Shown: positions 34,326 through 43,676, counted from the stretch's first letter. The stretch is 64,000 nucleotides of DNA from Terriglobales bacterium (GCA_035567895.1 DATMPC010000011.1:186001-250000); one strand, 5' to 3'. Translations and numbers: made by a program. The notes: a model not told the origin generated them from the letters alone.

Positions 34326-35726
34326 ATGCGCGTTGCTTATCTAGAGTGCTTCTCGGGAATTAGTGGGGACATGATGCTGGGCGCCCTGCTTCACGGGGGC
34401 GTCAAGCCGGAGCTTTTGCAGCAGACGGTAGCCGCACTGAATGTCAACGCCGAGCTTCGCATCAGCCGCGTCGATCGCAGTGGCATTTCTGCGACGAAAG
34501 TCGATGTGCTGGTGAACGGAAAGCTCGCGGATCAGCCTCAACGCTCCCGTGAGCATGCGCACGGTCACAGTCACGATGATTCGCGCGCTCACCCACACGC
34601 TCACGAACACCAGGCTCCGAACGACGTTTCAACAGGAGATGGCCACTCCCATTCGCACTCACACGCGCACGAACATCAGCACGGAAGATCACTTTCGGAA
34701 ATCCGAGAAATCATTCGGCATGCGGATATTCCGCATACCGCGCGCGCAACGGCAATCCGCGCTTTCGAACTTCTCGGCGAAGCTGAGGCGGGAATTCACA
34801 ATGTTCCGCTCGAGTCGATTCACTTCCACGAGGTCGGAGCAGTCGATGCCATCGTGGACATCGTCTGCGCGTCAGTCGGATGTCACTCACTTGGCGTGGA
34901 TCGATTCGTTTGCTCTCCGCTGAATCTTGGTGGCGGTAGCGTAACGTGTGCGCACGGCGAGTTTCCCGTTCCAGCTCCTGCGACTCTCGCTCTGTTAAAA
35001 GGAGCGCCGGTTTACTCGTCGGGAGTCAATGTGGAGCTGGTGACGCCCACCGGCGCGGCTCTTCTTCGCGCGCTCGACTGCTCCTTCTCTGCGTTTCCGG
35101 CAATGAATATTCAATCGATCGGGTATGGTGCGGGCTCGCGGGATCTTGATGGCTCGCCGAACGTCCTCCGAATCTCAGTCGGTGAACTGCTCGAAACGGG
35201 AATGCTTGATCACGATCACTCGCACCAAGAAGTCACAGTTCTGGAAACGACAATCGATGATCTCAGTCCGCAGGTGATGGGGTACGTCACTGAACGCTTG
35301 CTGGCGGAAGGAGCGTTTGATGTATTCGTCACGCCTGCGCAGATGAAGAAGAATCGTCCCGGATCGCTGCTCACGGTCTTGTGCGATGAAACGACGGCGC
35401 CAACAATGCGCGAGATTCTTTTCCGTGAGACCAGCACCATCGGAATTCGCACGCGGCGCGAACGCCGCGACTGCCTTGAACGTGCGATGATCCGTGCAGC
35501 CACACAATGGGGTGAAGTTCGGGTAAAAGAGTCTCGCTTGAACGGGACGGTCACGAACTTCGCTCCCGAGTATGAAGATTGCCGCCGGATCGCCGAGGCC
35601 AATTCGATTCCGCTGAAACAAGTTCAGCAGGAGGCGATCGGCTCCTATCTTGCAAAAAGACAATCCTCCTCTTCCCTCTCCGACAACACCAGAAAGCCGC
35701 TGAGCACGAAGTCACACGTCGCCTGA
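34326..35726 (+). CDS. larC: nickel insertion protein of the nickel-pincer cofactor pathway
   Basis: 466 residues from the ATG at 34326; the frame is open upstream but over larE. The N-terminus VAYLECFSGISGDMMLGALL is the LarC signature. Residues 76-120 form a His-rich stretch (HAHGHSHDDSRAHPHAHEH, then HSHSHSHAHEHQHG) suited to nickel binding. The C-terminal half (VTVLETTIDDLSPQVMGYV) is the catalytic part. LarC inserts Ni into the dithiolated cofactor. Here it is one continuous ORF, unlike the frameshift-dependent LarC1/LarC2 of Lactobacillus. Confidence 0.94.
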   Translation: MRVAYLECFSGISGDMMLGALLHGGVKPELLQQTVAALNVNAELRISRVDRSGISATKVDVLVNGKLADQPQRSREHAHGHSHDDSRAHPHAHEHQAPNDVSTGDGHSHSHSHAHEHQHGRSLSEIREIIRHADIPHTARATAIRAFELLGEAEAGIHNVPLESIHFHEVGAVDAIVDIVCASVGCHSLGVDRFVCSPLNLGGGSVTCAHGEFPVPAPATLALLKGAPVYSSGVNVELVTPTGAALLRALDCSFSAFPAMNIQSIGYGAGSRDLDGSPNVLRISVGELLETGMLDHDHSHQEVTVLETTIDDLSPQVMGYVTERLLAEGAFDVFVTPAQMKKNRPGSLLTVLCDETTAPTMREILFRETSTIGIRTRRERRDCLERAMIRAATQWGEVRVKESRLNGTVTNFAPEYEDCRRIAEANSIPLKQVQQEAIGSYLAKRQSSSSLSDNTRKPLSTKSHVA

Positions 35727-35728
35727 GC

Positions 35729-36475
35729 ATGGACGAGAGCGCACTTCGCAAGCTGCTCGAACAGGTTCGCGATTCCCAACTGTCTCCAGAAGAAGCAATT
35801 GCGCGCCTGCGCCATCTTCCTTTCGAGGATCTGGGTTTCGCGAAGATCGACCATCACCGGCCCTTGCGCGTCGGCATGCCGGAGGTGATCTATTCGGCCG
35901 GCAAGACTCCCGAGCAGGTCTCTGAGATTTTTGTGCGAATGGCAGCTCGCAGTAACAACGTACTCGCAACTCGGGCGAATCACGAAAAGTTCGAGGCCGT
36001 ACACGCCCATATTGCCGAAGCCCAATTCCATCCCATTTCGGGTTGCATCGTGCTCCACCGCAATCACGAGAAACGAGGCCGGGGATTGGTCGCGGTTGTC
36101 TGCGCCGGAACCAGCGATCTTCCAGTGGCAGAAGAGGCCGCTGTCACCGCGGATCTTATGGGCAATGACGTTGAACAACTCTGTGATGTCGGAGTCGCCG
36201 GCCTCCATCGTCTTCTCTCGCAGCACGATCTTCTCTCCAGGGCTCGAATTCTGATCGTCTGCGCCGGCATGGAAGGCGCGCTGCCGAGTGTTGTTGCCGG
36301 GCTTGTACCGGCTCCGGTGATCTGCGTTCCCACCAGCGTTGGATACGGCGCCTCCTTCGGAGGACTGGCCGCTCTTCTGGGAATGCTGAACTCGTGCTCG
36401 CCAAACACAGCCGTAGTGAACATCGACAACGGATTCGGCGCCGGATATCTGGCTTCAATCATCAACCAGCTATGA
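35729..36475 (+). CDS. larB: pyridinium-3,5-biscarboxylic acid mononucleotide synthase
   Basis: 248 residues from the ATG at 35729, two bases after the larC stop. The N-terminal helix region (LRKLLEQVRDSQLSPEEAIARLRHLPFEDLGFAKID) and the PurE-like domain (VVCAGTSDLPVAEEAAVTADLMG, VCAGMEGALPSVVAGLV) match LarB. It carboxylates and hydrolyses nicotinic acid adenine dinucleotide as the first pathway step. It is the last gene of the larECB cluster; no larA racemase is present in the window. Confidence 0.94.
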   Translation: MDESALRKLLEQVRDSQLSPEEAIARLRHLPFEDLGFAKIDHHRPLRVGMPEVIYSAGKTPEQVSEIFVRMAARSNNVLATRANHEKFEAVHAHIAEAQFHPISGCIVLHRNHEKRGRGLVAVVCAGTSDLPVAEEAAVTADLMGNDVEQLCDVGVAGLHRLLSQHDLLSRARILIVCAGMEGALPSVVAGLVPAPVICVPTSVGYGASFGGLAALLGMLNSCSPNTAVVNIDNGFGAGYLASIINQL

Positions 36476-36515
36476 ATGGGCACACTGCCTCGGATAGTCC
36501 AGAAATGCGCGGGTG

Positions 36516-36593
36516 CTATTTCGCCGTTACTTTCAGATTGGAAAAGGTCTTTCGATGCCCGGGCCCAGCCACAATGCGACTCCAGTTTCGAGC
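36516..36593 (-). pseudogene. 3' remnant of a paralog of the ConA-like secreted protein gene
   Basis: On the minus strand the bases read LETGVALWLGPGIERPF, then after one missing base FSNLKVTAK-stop. The intact gene at 37237-37902 ends GGVALWVGPGTEGYFSNLKITSR-stop. The nucleotide alignment over about 75 bases is obvious with a one-base deletion. Only the C-terminal end remains, between larB and the beta-barrel gene. Confidence 0.65.
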
Positions 36594-36596
36594 TAA

Positions 36597-37085
36597 TCAG
36601 AATCGGAATATAACTCCGGTCGAGAACCTGAAGTTGTTCTGCGAGCCGCCTCCGAACTGCGTTAGCAAGTAGTCTGCTTGAACGAGGCGCCATCGCACTT
36701 TATCGGTCAGTTCCGTATCGACCCCGCCTCCGAGGGCCATCGAGAAAGATGAACTTCCGAAACCTCCTGTGCTGTTATGGGCTCCACCGAGCAGTAAGTG
36801 ACCGAAGGGCGATACGCTGGAAGGTACTGAGATTTGAGGTCCGAACAGAAACGTGTGGGTCGATGTGCCGATCCCTCTGATGGATCCATAGTGCCCGTCA
36901 AAATCGGCGACCACGCCCAGCCAATCCTGGTACTTATATTGTTCTGAGGCCTCCCATCCGGCGAGGTTGGCACCGCGGAAGCGCATATAGGAAAAGCCGC
37001 CAAATAATTCGGCTTCGTCTTGCGCTTGCGCCACGAGCGAAGCGAGGATGCACACTACAAACACCAGCGAGATTCTCCGAAGCAT
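36597..37085 (-). CDS. small outer-membrane beta-barrel protein
   Basis: 162 residues. A signal peptide (MLRRISLVFVVCILASLVAQA) is followed by alternating amphipathic strands such as AELFGGFSYMRFRG and VVADFDGHYGSI. The C-terminal strand NNFRFSTGVIFRF ends in Phe, the sorting signal recognised by the BAM complex. The size suggests eight strands (OmpX/OmpA-like fold). Function unknown. Confidence 0.82.
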   Translation of the reverse strand: MLRRISLVFVVCILASLVAQAQDEAELFGGFSYMRFRGANLAGWEASEQYKYQDWLGVVADFDGHYGSIRGIGTSTHTFLFGPQISVPSSVSPFGHLLLGGAHNSTGGFGSSSFSMALGGGVDTELTDKVRWRLVQADYLLTQFGGGSQNNFRFSTGVIFRF

Positions 37086-37236
37086 AGGGATCTTTCCTCC
37101 TAAGTTTTAGTCTTCGGCCAGACTCGTTAGTGACGAAGTGTTCTTTTCTAGCGTTCCAAAGTGATACAGAGCCAGATGAGGCACCGGAGTCTCTGGCGAA
37201 TGTAAACGTCGCAATCCAGCTCCATCATGGCACAAG

Positions 37237-37902
37237 CTACCTCGACGTAATCTTCAGATTCGAAAAATATCCCTCAGTGCCGGGGCCGACCCAGAGCGCG
37301 ACACCGCCTGCGCGCGGTTCGAGCTTCATGTCATTGACGATTAAGCAAGGTTGCTCGGCGCCGTTCACGTAGAGCCGTGCCTTGCGGCCTTCTATTTCGA
37401 TCTTGTACTTGGTCCAGACACCGGGTTCAAGATCAACGTAGGACTCATATTTTCCAGGAGCCTCCTGGCGCGAACGGGCGAAGTCGAAATCGGGACCTGA
37501 GCTGTACTGGGTGGAGTGATTTCGCCTGATTTGGTCGTCGGCTCGGCCGTTGGTTGGCCTTAGATAGATGTACTCGTGCTTTCCATCATCCTGTATGCGA
37601 AACGCGATGCCGATGAACCCGCGCGCGGCTTCGCCGGCACCGGCGGCTGGTTTGCCCGCCAGGTCTACTTCGATCGTGCCATCTTTAAATGAAGAGCCCT
37701 TGATCAGCGCGTAGGAAGTGTCATTGGCAGCCTGTGGAGCGGCCAGCAGCTGAATGGCACTTCGCCCTTTGTAATTCGTCTGTGCGATCGAAACGTTCTT
37801 TCCAACAAGCTGATCGACGCTTTGTGCCGCGAGCGGAACGGCAAGGAGCGCCACTAGTAACGCCCGGATCAAGGCGATGGTTCCCAGGAAGACTGTGTTC
37901 AT
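37237..37902 (-). CDS. secreted ConA-like (LamG/DUF1080-type) domain protein
   Basis: 221 residues from the ATG at 37902 with signal peptide FLGTIALIRALLVALLAVPLAAQ. A longer frame to 37953 is not signal-like at its start. The body (DGTIEVDLAGKPAAGAG, FIGIAFRIQDDGKHEYIYLRP, PGVWTKYKIEIEGRKARLYVNG) matches a concanavalin A-like jelly roll that binds or cleaves glycans. No catalytic residues can be assigned. A decayed copy of its 3' end lies at 36516-36593. Confidence 0.75.
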   Translation of the reverse strand: MNTVFLGTIALIRALLVALLAVPLAAQSVDQLVGKNVSIAQTNYKGRSAIQLLAAPQAANDTSYALIKGSSFKDGTIEVDLAGKPAAGAGEAARGFIGIAFRIQDDGKHEYIYLRPTNGRADDQIRRNHSTQYSSGPDFDFARSRQEAPGKYESYVDLEPGVWTKYKIEIEGRKARLYVNGAEQPCLIVNDMKLEPRAGGVALWVGPGTEGYFSNLKITSR

Positions 37903-38022
37903 ATGAGTTGGGCAACGCGGCTGGCTGTGTTTAGCCAACCGGGCCTCCGACATCGCATAGACGGAAATCTGCTTGAATGGTGAGGGTATAAAAAGCCCAG
38001 AAGCAAGAAAAAAGTAGGAAGG

Positions 38023-38196
38023 TTAGGCGCACGCCTTAAAGACTTGAAATGGGCTGAAGGTCCCCCTGGCCATGGTCGTGCCCATGAATCCTGGCGGCGG
38101 AGTCGGCGCAGTCGCCTGAACAGTTTTTGCCACGTAGATCTCGGCTATCAACATCGCCGCAGTACACAAAGCAATCCAAGTTATTTTTCCTCGCAT
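38023..38196 (-). CDS. short secreted protein, probably a truncated cupin-like gene
   Basis: 57 residues with a strong AAGGAG eight bases before the ATG. The N-terminal hydrophobic stretch ITWIALCTAAMLIAEIYVA is a signal or anchor. The tail ATAPTPPPGFMGTTMARGTF resembles the region just before the barrel of secreted cupins (PP.GF..TT.A.G.F), but the cupin domain itself is missing. It may be a remnant or a real short secreted peptide. Confidence 0.55.
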   Translation of the reverse strand: MRGKITWIALCTAAMLIAEIYVAKTVQATAPTPPPGFMGTTMARGTFSPFQVFKACA

Positions 38197-38384
38197 AACT
38201 AATCTCCTTTGCGCGCCCGGAAGCGTGGAACGCAGATGAACACAATCAGACGTGCCGACGCGCGGATCAAGCCGCAATCTGCAGAACTGCAACCCGTGCT
38301 TTTACTTGCAGTGAAATGCTGTGTTTTGCCGTGGCCTTCGGGGTACAATTTCGGGATTCCCGCCGGCTAAATCAGGAGAGCACG

Positions 38385-40433
38385 ATGGCTGAACCATCCT
38401 CTGGCACGACGCCATTCGTGAGACCACCCGAAGATCGCCTCGATTCCTGGAAGGAAATCGCGGCCTACCTGAACCGCGACGTGACCACCGTGCAGCGATG
38501 GGAGAAGCGGGAGGGGATGCCGGTCCACCGGCACCTGCATAGCAGGGTGGGGTCCGTTTACGCGTCTCGGGCGGAGTTAGAAGCATGGGCCGAAAGTCGG
38601 AACATCCTTGCAGCATCAGAAGACGGAAGTAAGGTTGTCTCGCCTGATCCGGCTGCATCGGTCCCGGCCTCGGTAGCGTCGCCCTGGCCTCGCTGGAAAT
38701 CGGTACTGGCGCTCACAGCGGCCGGAGTTGCCCTAGTTATCGGCGTAGTGCTCTGGCTTCAGCGGAAAGAATACTTCTGGCGGAATCCACTCGCTGACGC
38801 ACGCTTTCAGACGGTCACTGACTTCTCAGGACTGGAGCAGGCCGCGGCGCTGTCCCGCGACGGCAAGTTTGTGGCGCTTCTCTCGGATCGGGACGGACCG
38901 ATGGACGTTTGGGTTACTCAGGTTGGTTCCGGACAGCTTCACAACCTGACTCACGGAACTATCGCGGATCTAGTGAATCGTCAGGTTCGCACGCTTGGAT
39001 TCACCCCGGACGGTGCCTTTGTCACATTTTGGGTCCGTAAGCGAGATGGCTCGAGCGAGAACGACATCAGTATCTGGGCGATACCAACGCTGGGTGGACA
39101 GCCAAAGCCGTACCTTGAAGGAGTGGCTGAGTACGACTGGTCGCAGGACGGCTCCCGCCTGACCTACCATACGCCGGCGCCCGGCGACCCAATGTTTGTC
39201 TCTGATGGCGGGCTGCGATTGGGTGCTCGGCCCATCTTCACTGCGCCCGCCGGGTTCCACAGCCACTTTCCAGTGTGGGGGGTAGATGGCTCATTTGTGT
39301 ACTTCGTCCACGGTTCGCTGCCGGACAAACTCGACATCTGGCGAATCCCTGCGTCAGGAGGAACTCCTGAACGGATCACTTCCCATAATGGGCAGGTGAG
39401 TCATCCCGTGCTGTTGGATCGGCGGACGTTGGTGTACCTTGCGACCGATCCTGATGGTTCCGGGCCGTGGCTTTACAGCATGGACGTCGAGCGCCGCGTT
39501 CCACACCGGCTGACCTTTGGCCCCGATCGATACACTTCTCTGGCAGCAAGCGCAGATGGCCGCCGTCTGGTTGCGACACTCGCAACTCCAAAGAGAGCAC
39601 TGTGGCGTTTGCGGATTCCTGATTCGTCCGCGCAAGTTTCGTCGGCTGAGCAGATCTCTCTCACGCACAATGCGGTTTTTTTTCCACGATTCGGTCCAGA
39701 TTATCTTCTTTATGTCTCTGCGACTGGCCCGAGTGAGAGTATCTGGAAGCTTGCCAACGGAAAAAACACCGAGTTGTGGAGTGGCCCGGAAGCGCAAATC
39801 CTGACTGCGCCGGCAATCGCCCCTGATGGACGGTCGATTGCATTCTCAGTTCGGCAGCGCGGGAGGACTGTCCTTTATGTAATGCAGTCCGACGGCGCCA
39901 ACGCACACATTGTGACCGATTCGCTCGAACTGCACGGCGGTCTGGCGTGGTCGCCGGATGGGAAGTCGCTTACCTCGGCCGTCGACGAACAAGGCGTCCC
40001 GCGCCTCTATCGCGTGCCGTTGGACGGTCGCTCGCCCATTCCTTTTCTGCGGGAACAATCGGTAGATCCCGCGTGGTCGCCTGACGGCAGCTTCGTTGTT
40101 TACTCCGGACCCGACGTTGGCACTACGTTCTTAGTAAAAGCGGCCACAGCTGACGCTGCCGCTCATCCCTTACCACCCCTGACTCTGACTCGGGGAGCTC
40201 GACATGTTGTCTTTCTGCGTGGAGGAGGAGCGCTCGTGTTCCTGCGCGGAGAGATGCAGCATAAGAATCTCTGGCTCCTCGACCTGACAACGGGCGCCGA
40301 GCGACAGTTGACCAACCTTCCTTCGGACTTCGACATTCGCGACTACGACATCTCCGCGGATGGCCGTGAGGTTGTACTGGAACGCGCGCAAGCACGCTCG
40401 GATGTTGTGTTGCTCGATTTGCCTCGCCGATAG
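38385..40433 (+). CDS. HTH - transmembrane - PD40/TolB-like propeller protein
   Basis: 682 residues from the ATG at 38385 (AGGAG six bases upstream). The N-terminal helix-turn-helix is DSWKEIAAYLNRDVTTVQRWEKREGMPVHRH; one membrane helix is SVLALTAAGVALVIGVVLWL. About 520 extracytoplasmic residues of PD40-type repeats follow (ALSRDGKFVALLSDRDG, AIAPDGRSIAFSV, AWSPDGKSLTSAV, AWSPDGSFVVYSG). This layout is an acidobacterial one-component membrane sensor in which a propeller ligand domain would control a DNA-binding domain; the signal is unknown. Confidence 0.9.
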   Translation: MAEPSSGTTPFVRPPEDRLDSWKEIAAYLNRDVTTVQRWEKREGMPVHRHLHSRVGSVYASRAELEAWAESRNILAASEDGSKVVSPDPAASVPASVASPWPRWKSVLALTAAGVALVIGVVLWLQRKEYFWRNPLADARFQTVTDFSGLEQAAALSRDGKFVALLSDRDGPMDVWVTQVGSGQLHNLTHGTIADLVNRQVRTLGFTPDGAFVTFWVRKRDGSSENDISIWAIPTLGGQPKPYLEGVAEYDWSQDGSRLTYHTPAPGDPMFVSDGGLRLGARPIFTAPAGFHSHFPVWGVDGSFVYFVHGSLPDKLDIWRIPASGGTPERITSHNGQVSHPVLLDRRTLVYLATDPDGSGPWLYSMDVERRVPHRLTFGPDRYTSLAASADGRRLVATLATPKRALWRLRIPDSSAQVSSAEQISLTHNAVFFPRFGPDYLLYVSATGPSESIWKLANGKNTELWSGPEAQILTAPAIAPDGRSIAFSVRQRGRTVLYVMQSDGANAHIVTDSLELHGGLAWSPDGKSLTSAVDEQGVPRLYRVPLDGRSPIPFLREQSVDPAWSPDGSFVVYSGPDVGTTFLVKAATADAAAHPLPPLTLTRGARHVVFLRGGGALVFLRGEMQHKNLWLLDLTTGAERQLTNLPSDFDIRDYDISADGREVVLERAQARSDVVLLDLPRR

Positions 40434-40499
40434 TCCGGATACAAACCAGTTCCAATTCGAGAAGCTGGGTCGACGCAGTATGCTCCGTCCTATGGATGA

Positions 40500-41060
40500 T
40501 TACCTCGGCCAGAGCAAACTGAACGTTTCCGCTGTTACGAACGCGTAAATGAGACCGTCGAACACATGCTTCAGCGTTACTCCCCACGTCTGTCCTTTCC
40601 AGATGGAATCCACAAGTTGGCCATAGCCGTAGGCGAGAAATGCGGTGACGGCGAAGAAGTGGAAGAGTTCGTGATGCTCGACGCCGGGACCGTGAGAGAT
40701 CGAGGCAAAGCAGCCGACGATCAGGCTGGTGAGGATGCAGAAAGCAAACCATAGGCCCAGGTACTTCCCCATGGCAGGGGGTCCGCTGGGCAAGATCGTT
40801 AGCATGCCAACCGGTCCGCGCTTGAACTTCTCAATGGTCTCAGGCGACTTCATCTCCTTCATGCTGCAGTACGGGAAGCGGTAGGCCCGGCCCGCAGTCA
40901 CGCCTGCGGCGCGCAATGCATCGAGCACTTTGGCTTCATCCGGAAGCTGCCGGCAATCCCCTTTGTGCGAGGGCAAGATCATGTGCAGAATTGCGCTCGC
41001 GATAAACACAAGCACGGCCGAGAGCAGAATCGGAAGCCATAACGCCGAGGTGGGAACCAT
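40500..41060 (-). CDS. membrane protein of unknown function
   Basis: 186 residues. The ATG at 41060 has AGGAGG four bases upstream; the ATG at 41063 is too close to it. Membrane segments: LWLPILLSAVLVFIASAILHM, LGLWFAFCILTSLIVGCFA, LFHFFAVTAFLAYGYGQLV and a final amphipathic helix. A cytoplasmic or periplasmic loop of about 50 residues has RAYRFPYCSMKEMKSPE. No enzymatic motif is recognised. Confidence 0.75.
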   Translation of the reverse strand: MVPTSALWLPILLSAVLVFIASAILHMILPSHKGDCRQLPDEAKVLDALRAAGVTAGRAYRFPYCSMKEMKSPETIEKFKRGPVGMLTILPSGPPAMGKYLGLWFAFCILTSLIVGCFASISHGPGVEHHELFHFFAVTAFLAYGYGQLVDSIWKGQTWGVTLKHVFDGLIYAFVTAETFSLLWPR

Positions 41061-41169
41061 CATTCCTCCTGATGAAGTAGGTTTGTGTCCGAAATGGTTA
41101 ACCTAGGTTTGTCGCTTGGGTGTAAGCGCGCCAATTGTAATCATCACAATGCTGCAGTCAACACGCTTC

Positions 41170-41445
41170 TCAACTGTCGACAGATTTGGCTTCGCGGCCT
41201 GGATCGGGATGAACCTTGCGAACATTTCTATACAGAAGCACCTGCCCAATTACAAGGATCAGGATTCCACCAGCGAATCCCGTGACGGACAGATTTTGGA
41301 GGGAATGGATACGCAGGGCGTCTGTGCTTGAGGCTGTCTCCAGCTTGCCTTTTGCCAGCCCATACAGGTAAGCATGCTGCGTCGAAACGAGGAGTCCCAA
41401 TGCGATCAGGACGTACGCGGTGAGGTTCATTGCGAAACGTTTCAT
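41170..41445 (-). CDS. small two-pass membrane protein
   Basis: 91 residues, helices LTAYVLIALGLLVSTQHAYL and GFAGGILILVIGQVLLYRNV, with about 30 residues between them. It ends in a charged tail. GAAAGGGAAT lies just upstream of the ATG, giving a good RBS. Function unknown; it is on the same strand as the 40500-41060 membrane protein with a 110-base gap. Confidence 0.65.
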   Translation of the reverse strand: MKRFAMNLTAYVLIALGLLVSTQHAYLYGLAKGKLETASSTDALRIHSLQNLSVTGFAGGILILVIGQVLLYRNVRKVHPDPGREAKSVDS

Positions 41446-41528
41446 ACTGATTCCCTTTCAGGAAAAATCTGCTGGTTCCCGACCTTCCATTGTTGGAACC
41501 GCAAACTAAGCCAATTTAATATCTCCTG

Positions 41529-42191
41529 ATGCGGTCGTCGACTGTAAAGGACTTGAGTTTTTGGAAAAAGCAGCCTGGTCGTGTGCCGGACTCCGTATGG
41601 GAACAAACCGAACTGGAAACACTCGTCCTGGCTGAAAACGGGCTGGCGGAGGTGTCCGAACAAATTGGAACCTTAAAGAAACTTCGCATGCTCGACCTTG
41701 GGCACAATGTCCTGACGAGCGTGCCTGAGTCGCTTGGCGATCTCGACGCGCTCACAGACTTCCTCTACCTGCATGACAATCGCTTAACGTCATTGCCCGC
41801 GTCTCTCGGCCAGCTAACGAAGCTGCGCTATCTCAATATCAGCAGCAACCAGTTCACTGCGTTGCCAGAGGCGGTTACGTCGATGACGAACCTAATCGAG
41901 TTGCGTGCGGAAGGCAATCCGATGACTTCACTTCCCGATTCGGTCGGGTGCTTGTCGCGGTTGCGGGAGTTGCACTTGAGAAACAATCAGCTAACGTCAC
42001 TCCCCAATGCGGTCGGCGCGCTGCGAGAACTCCGGCAAATTGATCTTCGCAGCAATCCGCTCATCTCGTTGCCTGCGAGCATCGCTTTGCTGCCAAAGCT
42101 GGAGAAGGTGGACCTGCGCTGGATCGAGACTCTGCCGTTACCAGAATGGATTGAAAGTCTGGAAGAACGCGGTTGCTTAGTTTATTGCTGA
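41529..42191 (+). CDS. leucine-rich repeat protein
   Basis: 220 residues with about seven 23-residue LRRs of the type LxxLxxLxLxxNxLtsLPxsl (for example LTKLRYLNISSNQFTALPEA). There is no signal peptide or membrane helix, so it is probably cytoplasmic. LRRs bind proteins; no catalytic domain is attached. The run ends with a short capping region and a terminal CLVYC. Confidence 0.85.
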   Translation: MRSSTVKDLSFWKKQPGRVPDSVWEQTELETLVLAENGLAEVSEQIGTLKKLRMLDLGHNVLTSVPESLGDLDALTDFLYLHDNRLTSLPASLGQLTKLRYLNISSNQFTALPEAVTSMTNLIELRAEGNPMTSLPDSVGCLSRLRELHLRNNQLTSLPNAVGALRELRQIDLRSNPLISLPASIALLPKLEKVDLRWIETLPLPEWIESLEERGCLVYC

Positions 42192-42374
42192 ATATTGGCT
42201 TGGCCCTATGAACCGATTGGTATGGCCAGTTCTTCAGTGGCAAAATGCCAGCCGTCGGCTCGAAGAGCCCGACTCCTGTTACCAACACCACCTAACCCGG
42301 GGTTTCACCGCCGGGCTATTCTCATTCGTGCCCCGCCACGGCGGGCGGCACTCCGCAGTCGCTCGAGGAGGGCT

Positions 42375-43628
42375 ATGAAACAATCTGTTTCTGGTGCCTT
42401 GGTTCTCTGCATCCTTGTTCTTGGCGCCTGCGTCCTCGGCCAACAAATGACCTCGTCTCCGACGAAACCAAAGCGCATCGTGATCGCCGCGAGCACGCTC
42501 CTTGACGGCAAAGGACACATCCTCCACGACACTCGCATCGTCGTCGAGGGCGGGAAGATCGTTGCGCTCGATCCCAAGGCCGCGCCGGTGGACTACGATC
42601 TTCGCGGGTTGACCGTCTTGCCTGGATGGATTGACGCGCATGTGCACATGAGCTGGAGCTTTGGTCCGGACGGCAAAAACGCAAATGGCGGAGGTACGAC
42701 GCAGGAGGCAGCTTATCAGACGGCTTCGAATGCTTGGGCCACGTTGATGGCCGGGTTCACCACGGTGCAAAGCGTCGGGTCGGCGGTGGATGCTCCCTTG
42801 CGCGACGCCATCGCGAGAGGTCTGCTTCCCGGCCCGCGCATCATCACGTCGCTCGAGCCGCTCATGGGCCAGGGCGAGAAAACCGGAGCACCAGATGAAA
42901 TCCGCTCCTGGGTGCGCAAGCAGAAGGAAGCAGGCGCGGACTTGATCAAGATCTTCGCCTCGGGCGGCATGCGCCAGGGCGGTATGACGCTTTCGCAGGA
43001 TCAACTGAATGCCGCATGCGACGAAGCGAAAAAACAGAGCCTGCGCGTGCTCGTGCACGCTTACCGTGACGCTGTCCGCGCCGCAGCGCTTGCCGGATGC
43101 ACTCAGGTCGAACATGGCCTCGGCGCTACGGACGATGATCTGGAGCTCATGGCCCAAAAAGGAACCTACTTCGATCCGCAGGCAGGCCTGCTGCTGAAGA
43201 ATTACCTCGAGAACAAGGAAAAGTTCGTCGGCACACCGTACTTCCCTACTACGCTCGAAGGCTTCGCACCGATGGAGCAGATCATCCCAATGAACCACGA
43301 TGTGATGCGGCGTGCAGCCAAGATTCCCGGATTGATAATTGTCTTCGGCACCGACGCAGTAGCCGGCATGCACGGGCGCAATGCTGAGGAGTTCGTCGAA
43401 CGAGTCCGCGAGTGTGGAGCGGATCCAATGGCGGCCATGGTCTCCGCTAACTCAGTGAGTGCAGAAGCGCTGGGAATGTCCAACCAGATTGGCACGATCG
43501 CCCCGGGCCTGCAGGCAGACATCATCGCTCTCGAAGGCGATCCGCTGAAGTACATCACGGCTGTGCGGCGGGTTGTGTTTGTGATGAAGGGCGGGGTGGT
43601 TTACAAGAACGCAGCACCCACTCACTAA
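42375..43628 (+). CDS. secreted metal-dependent amidohydrolase
   Basis: 417 residues from the ATG at 42375 with GAGGAGG three bases upstream. A signal peptide (VSGALVLCILVLGACVLG) is followed by the amidohydrolase barrel: GWIDAHVHMSW (HxH), the bridging Lys in DLIKIFASGG, VLVHAYRD and VEHG His residues, and the catalytic Asp in IVFGTDAVAGMHG. Related enzymes are imidazolonepropionase-like or Xaa-Pro/prolidase-like peptidases. Export suggests action on peptides or amides outside the cytoplasm. Confidence 0.9.
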   Translation: MKQSVSGALVLCILVLGACVLGQQMTSSPTKPKRIVIAASTLLDGKGHILHDTRIVVEGGKIVALDPKAAPVDYDLRGLTVLPGWIDAHVHMSWSFGPDGKNANGGGTTQEAAYQTASNAWATLMAGFTTVQSVGSAVDAPLRDAIARGLLPGPRIITSLEPLMGQGEKTGAPDEIRSWVRKQKEAGADLIKIFASGGMRQGGMTLSQDQLNAACDEAKKQSLRVLVHAYRDAVRAAALAGCTQVEHGLGATDDDLELMAQKGTYFDPQAGLLLKNYLENKEKFVGTPYFPTTLEGFAPMEQIIPMNHDVMRRAAKIPGLIIVFGTDAVAGMHGRNAEEFVERVRECGADPMAAMVSANSVSAEALGMSNQIGTIAPGLQADIIALEGDPLKYITAVRRVVFVMKGGVVYKNAAPTH

Positions 43629-43676
43629 AGAGGTGTTTTCGTTGCTGTGCTTACGTCTTACATGTAAGATTTACAT

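Noticed and set aside
42279-43373. 364-codon open frame on the minus strand opposite the amidohydrolase gene
   Set aside because: It is a codon-bias shadow; the plus-strand product has a signal peptide and all metal-binding residues.
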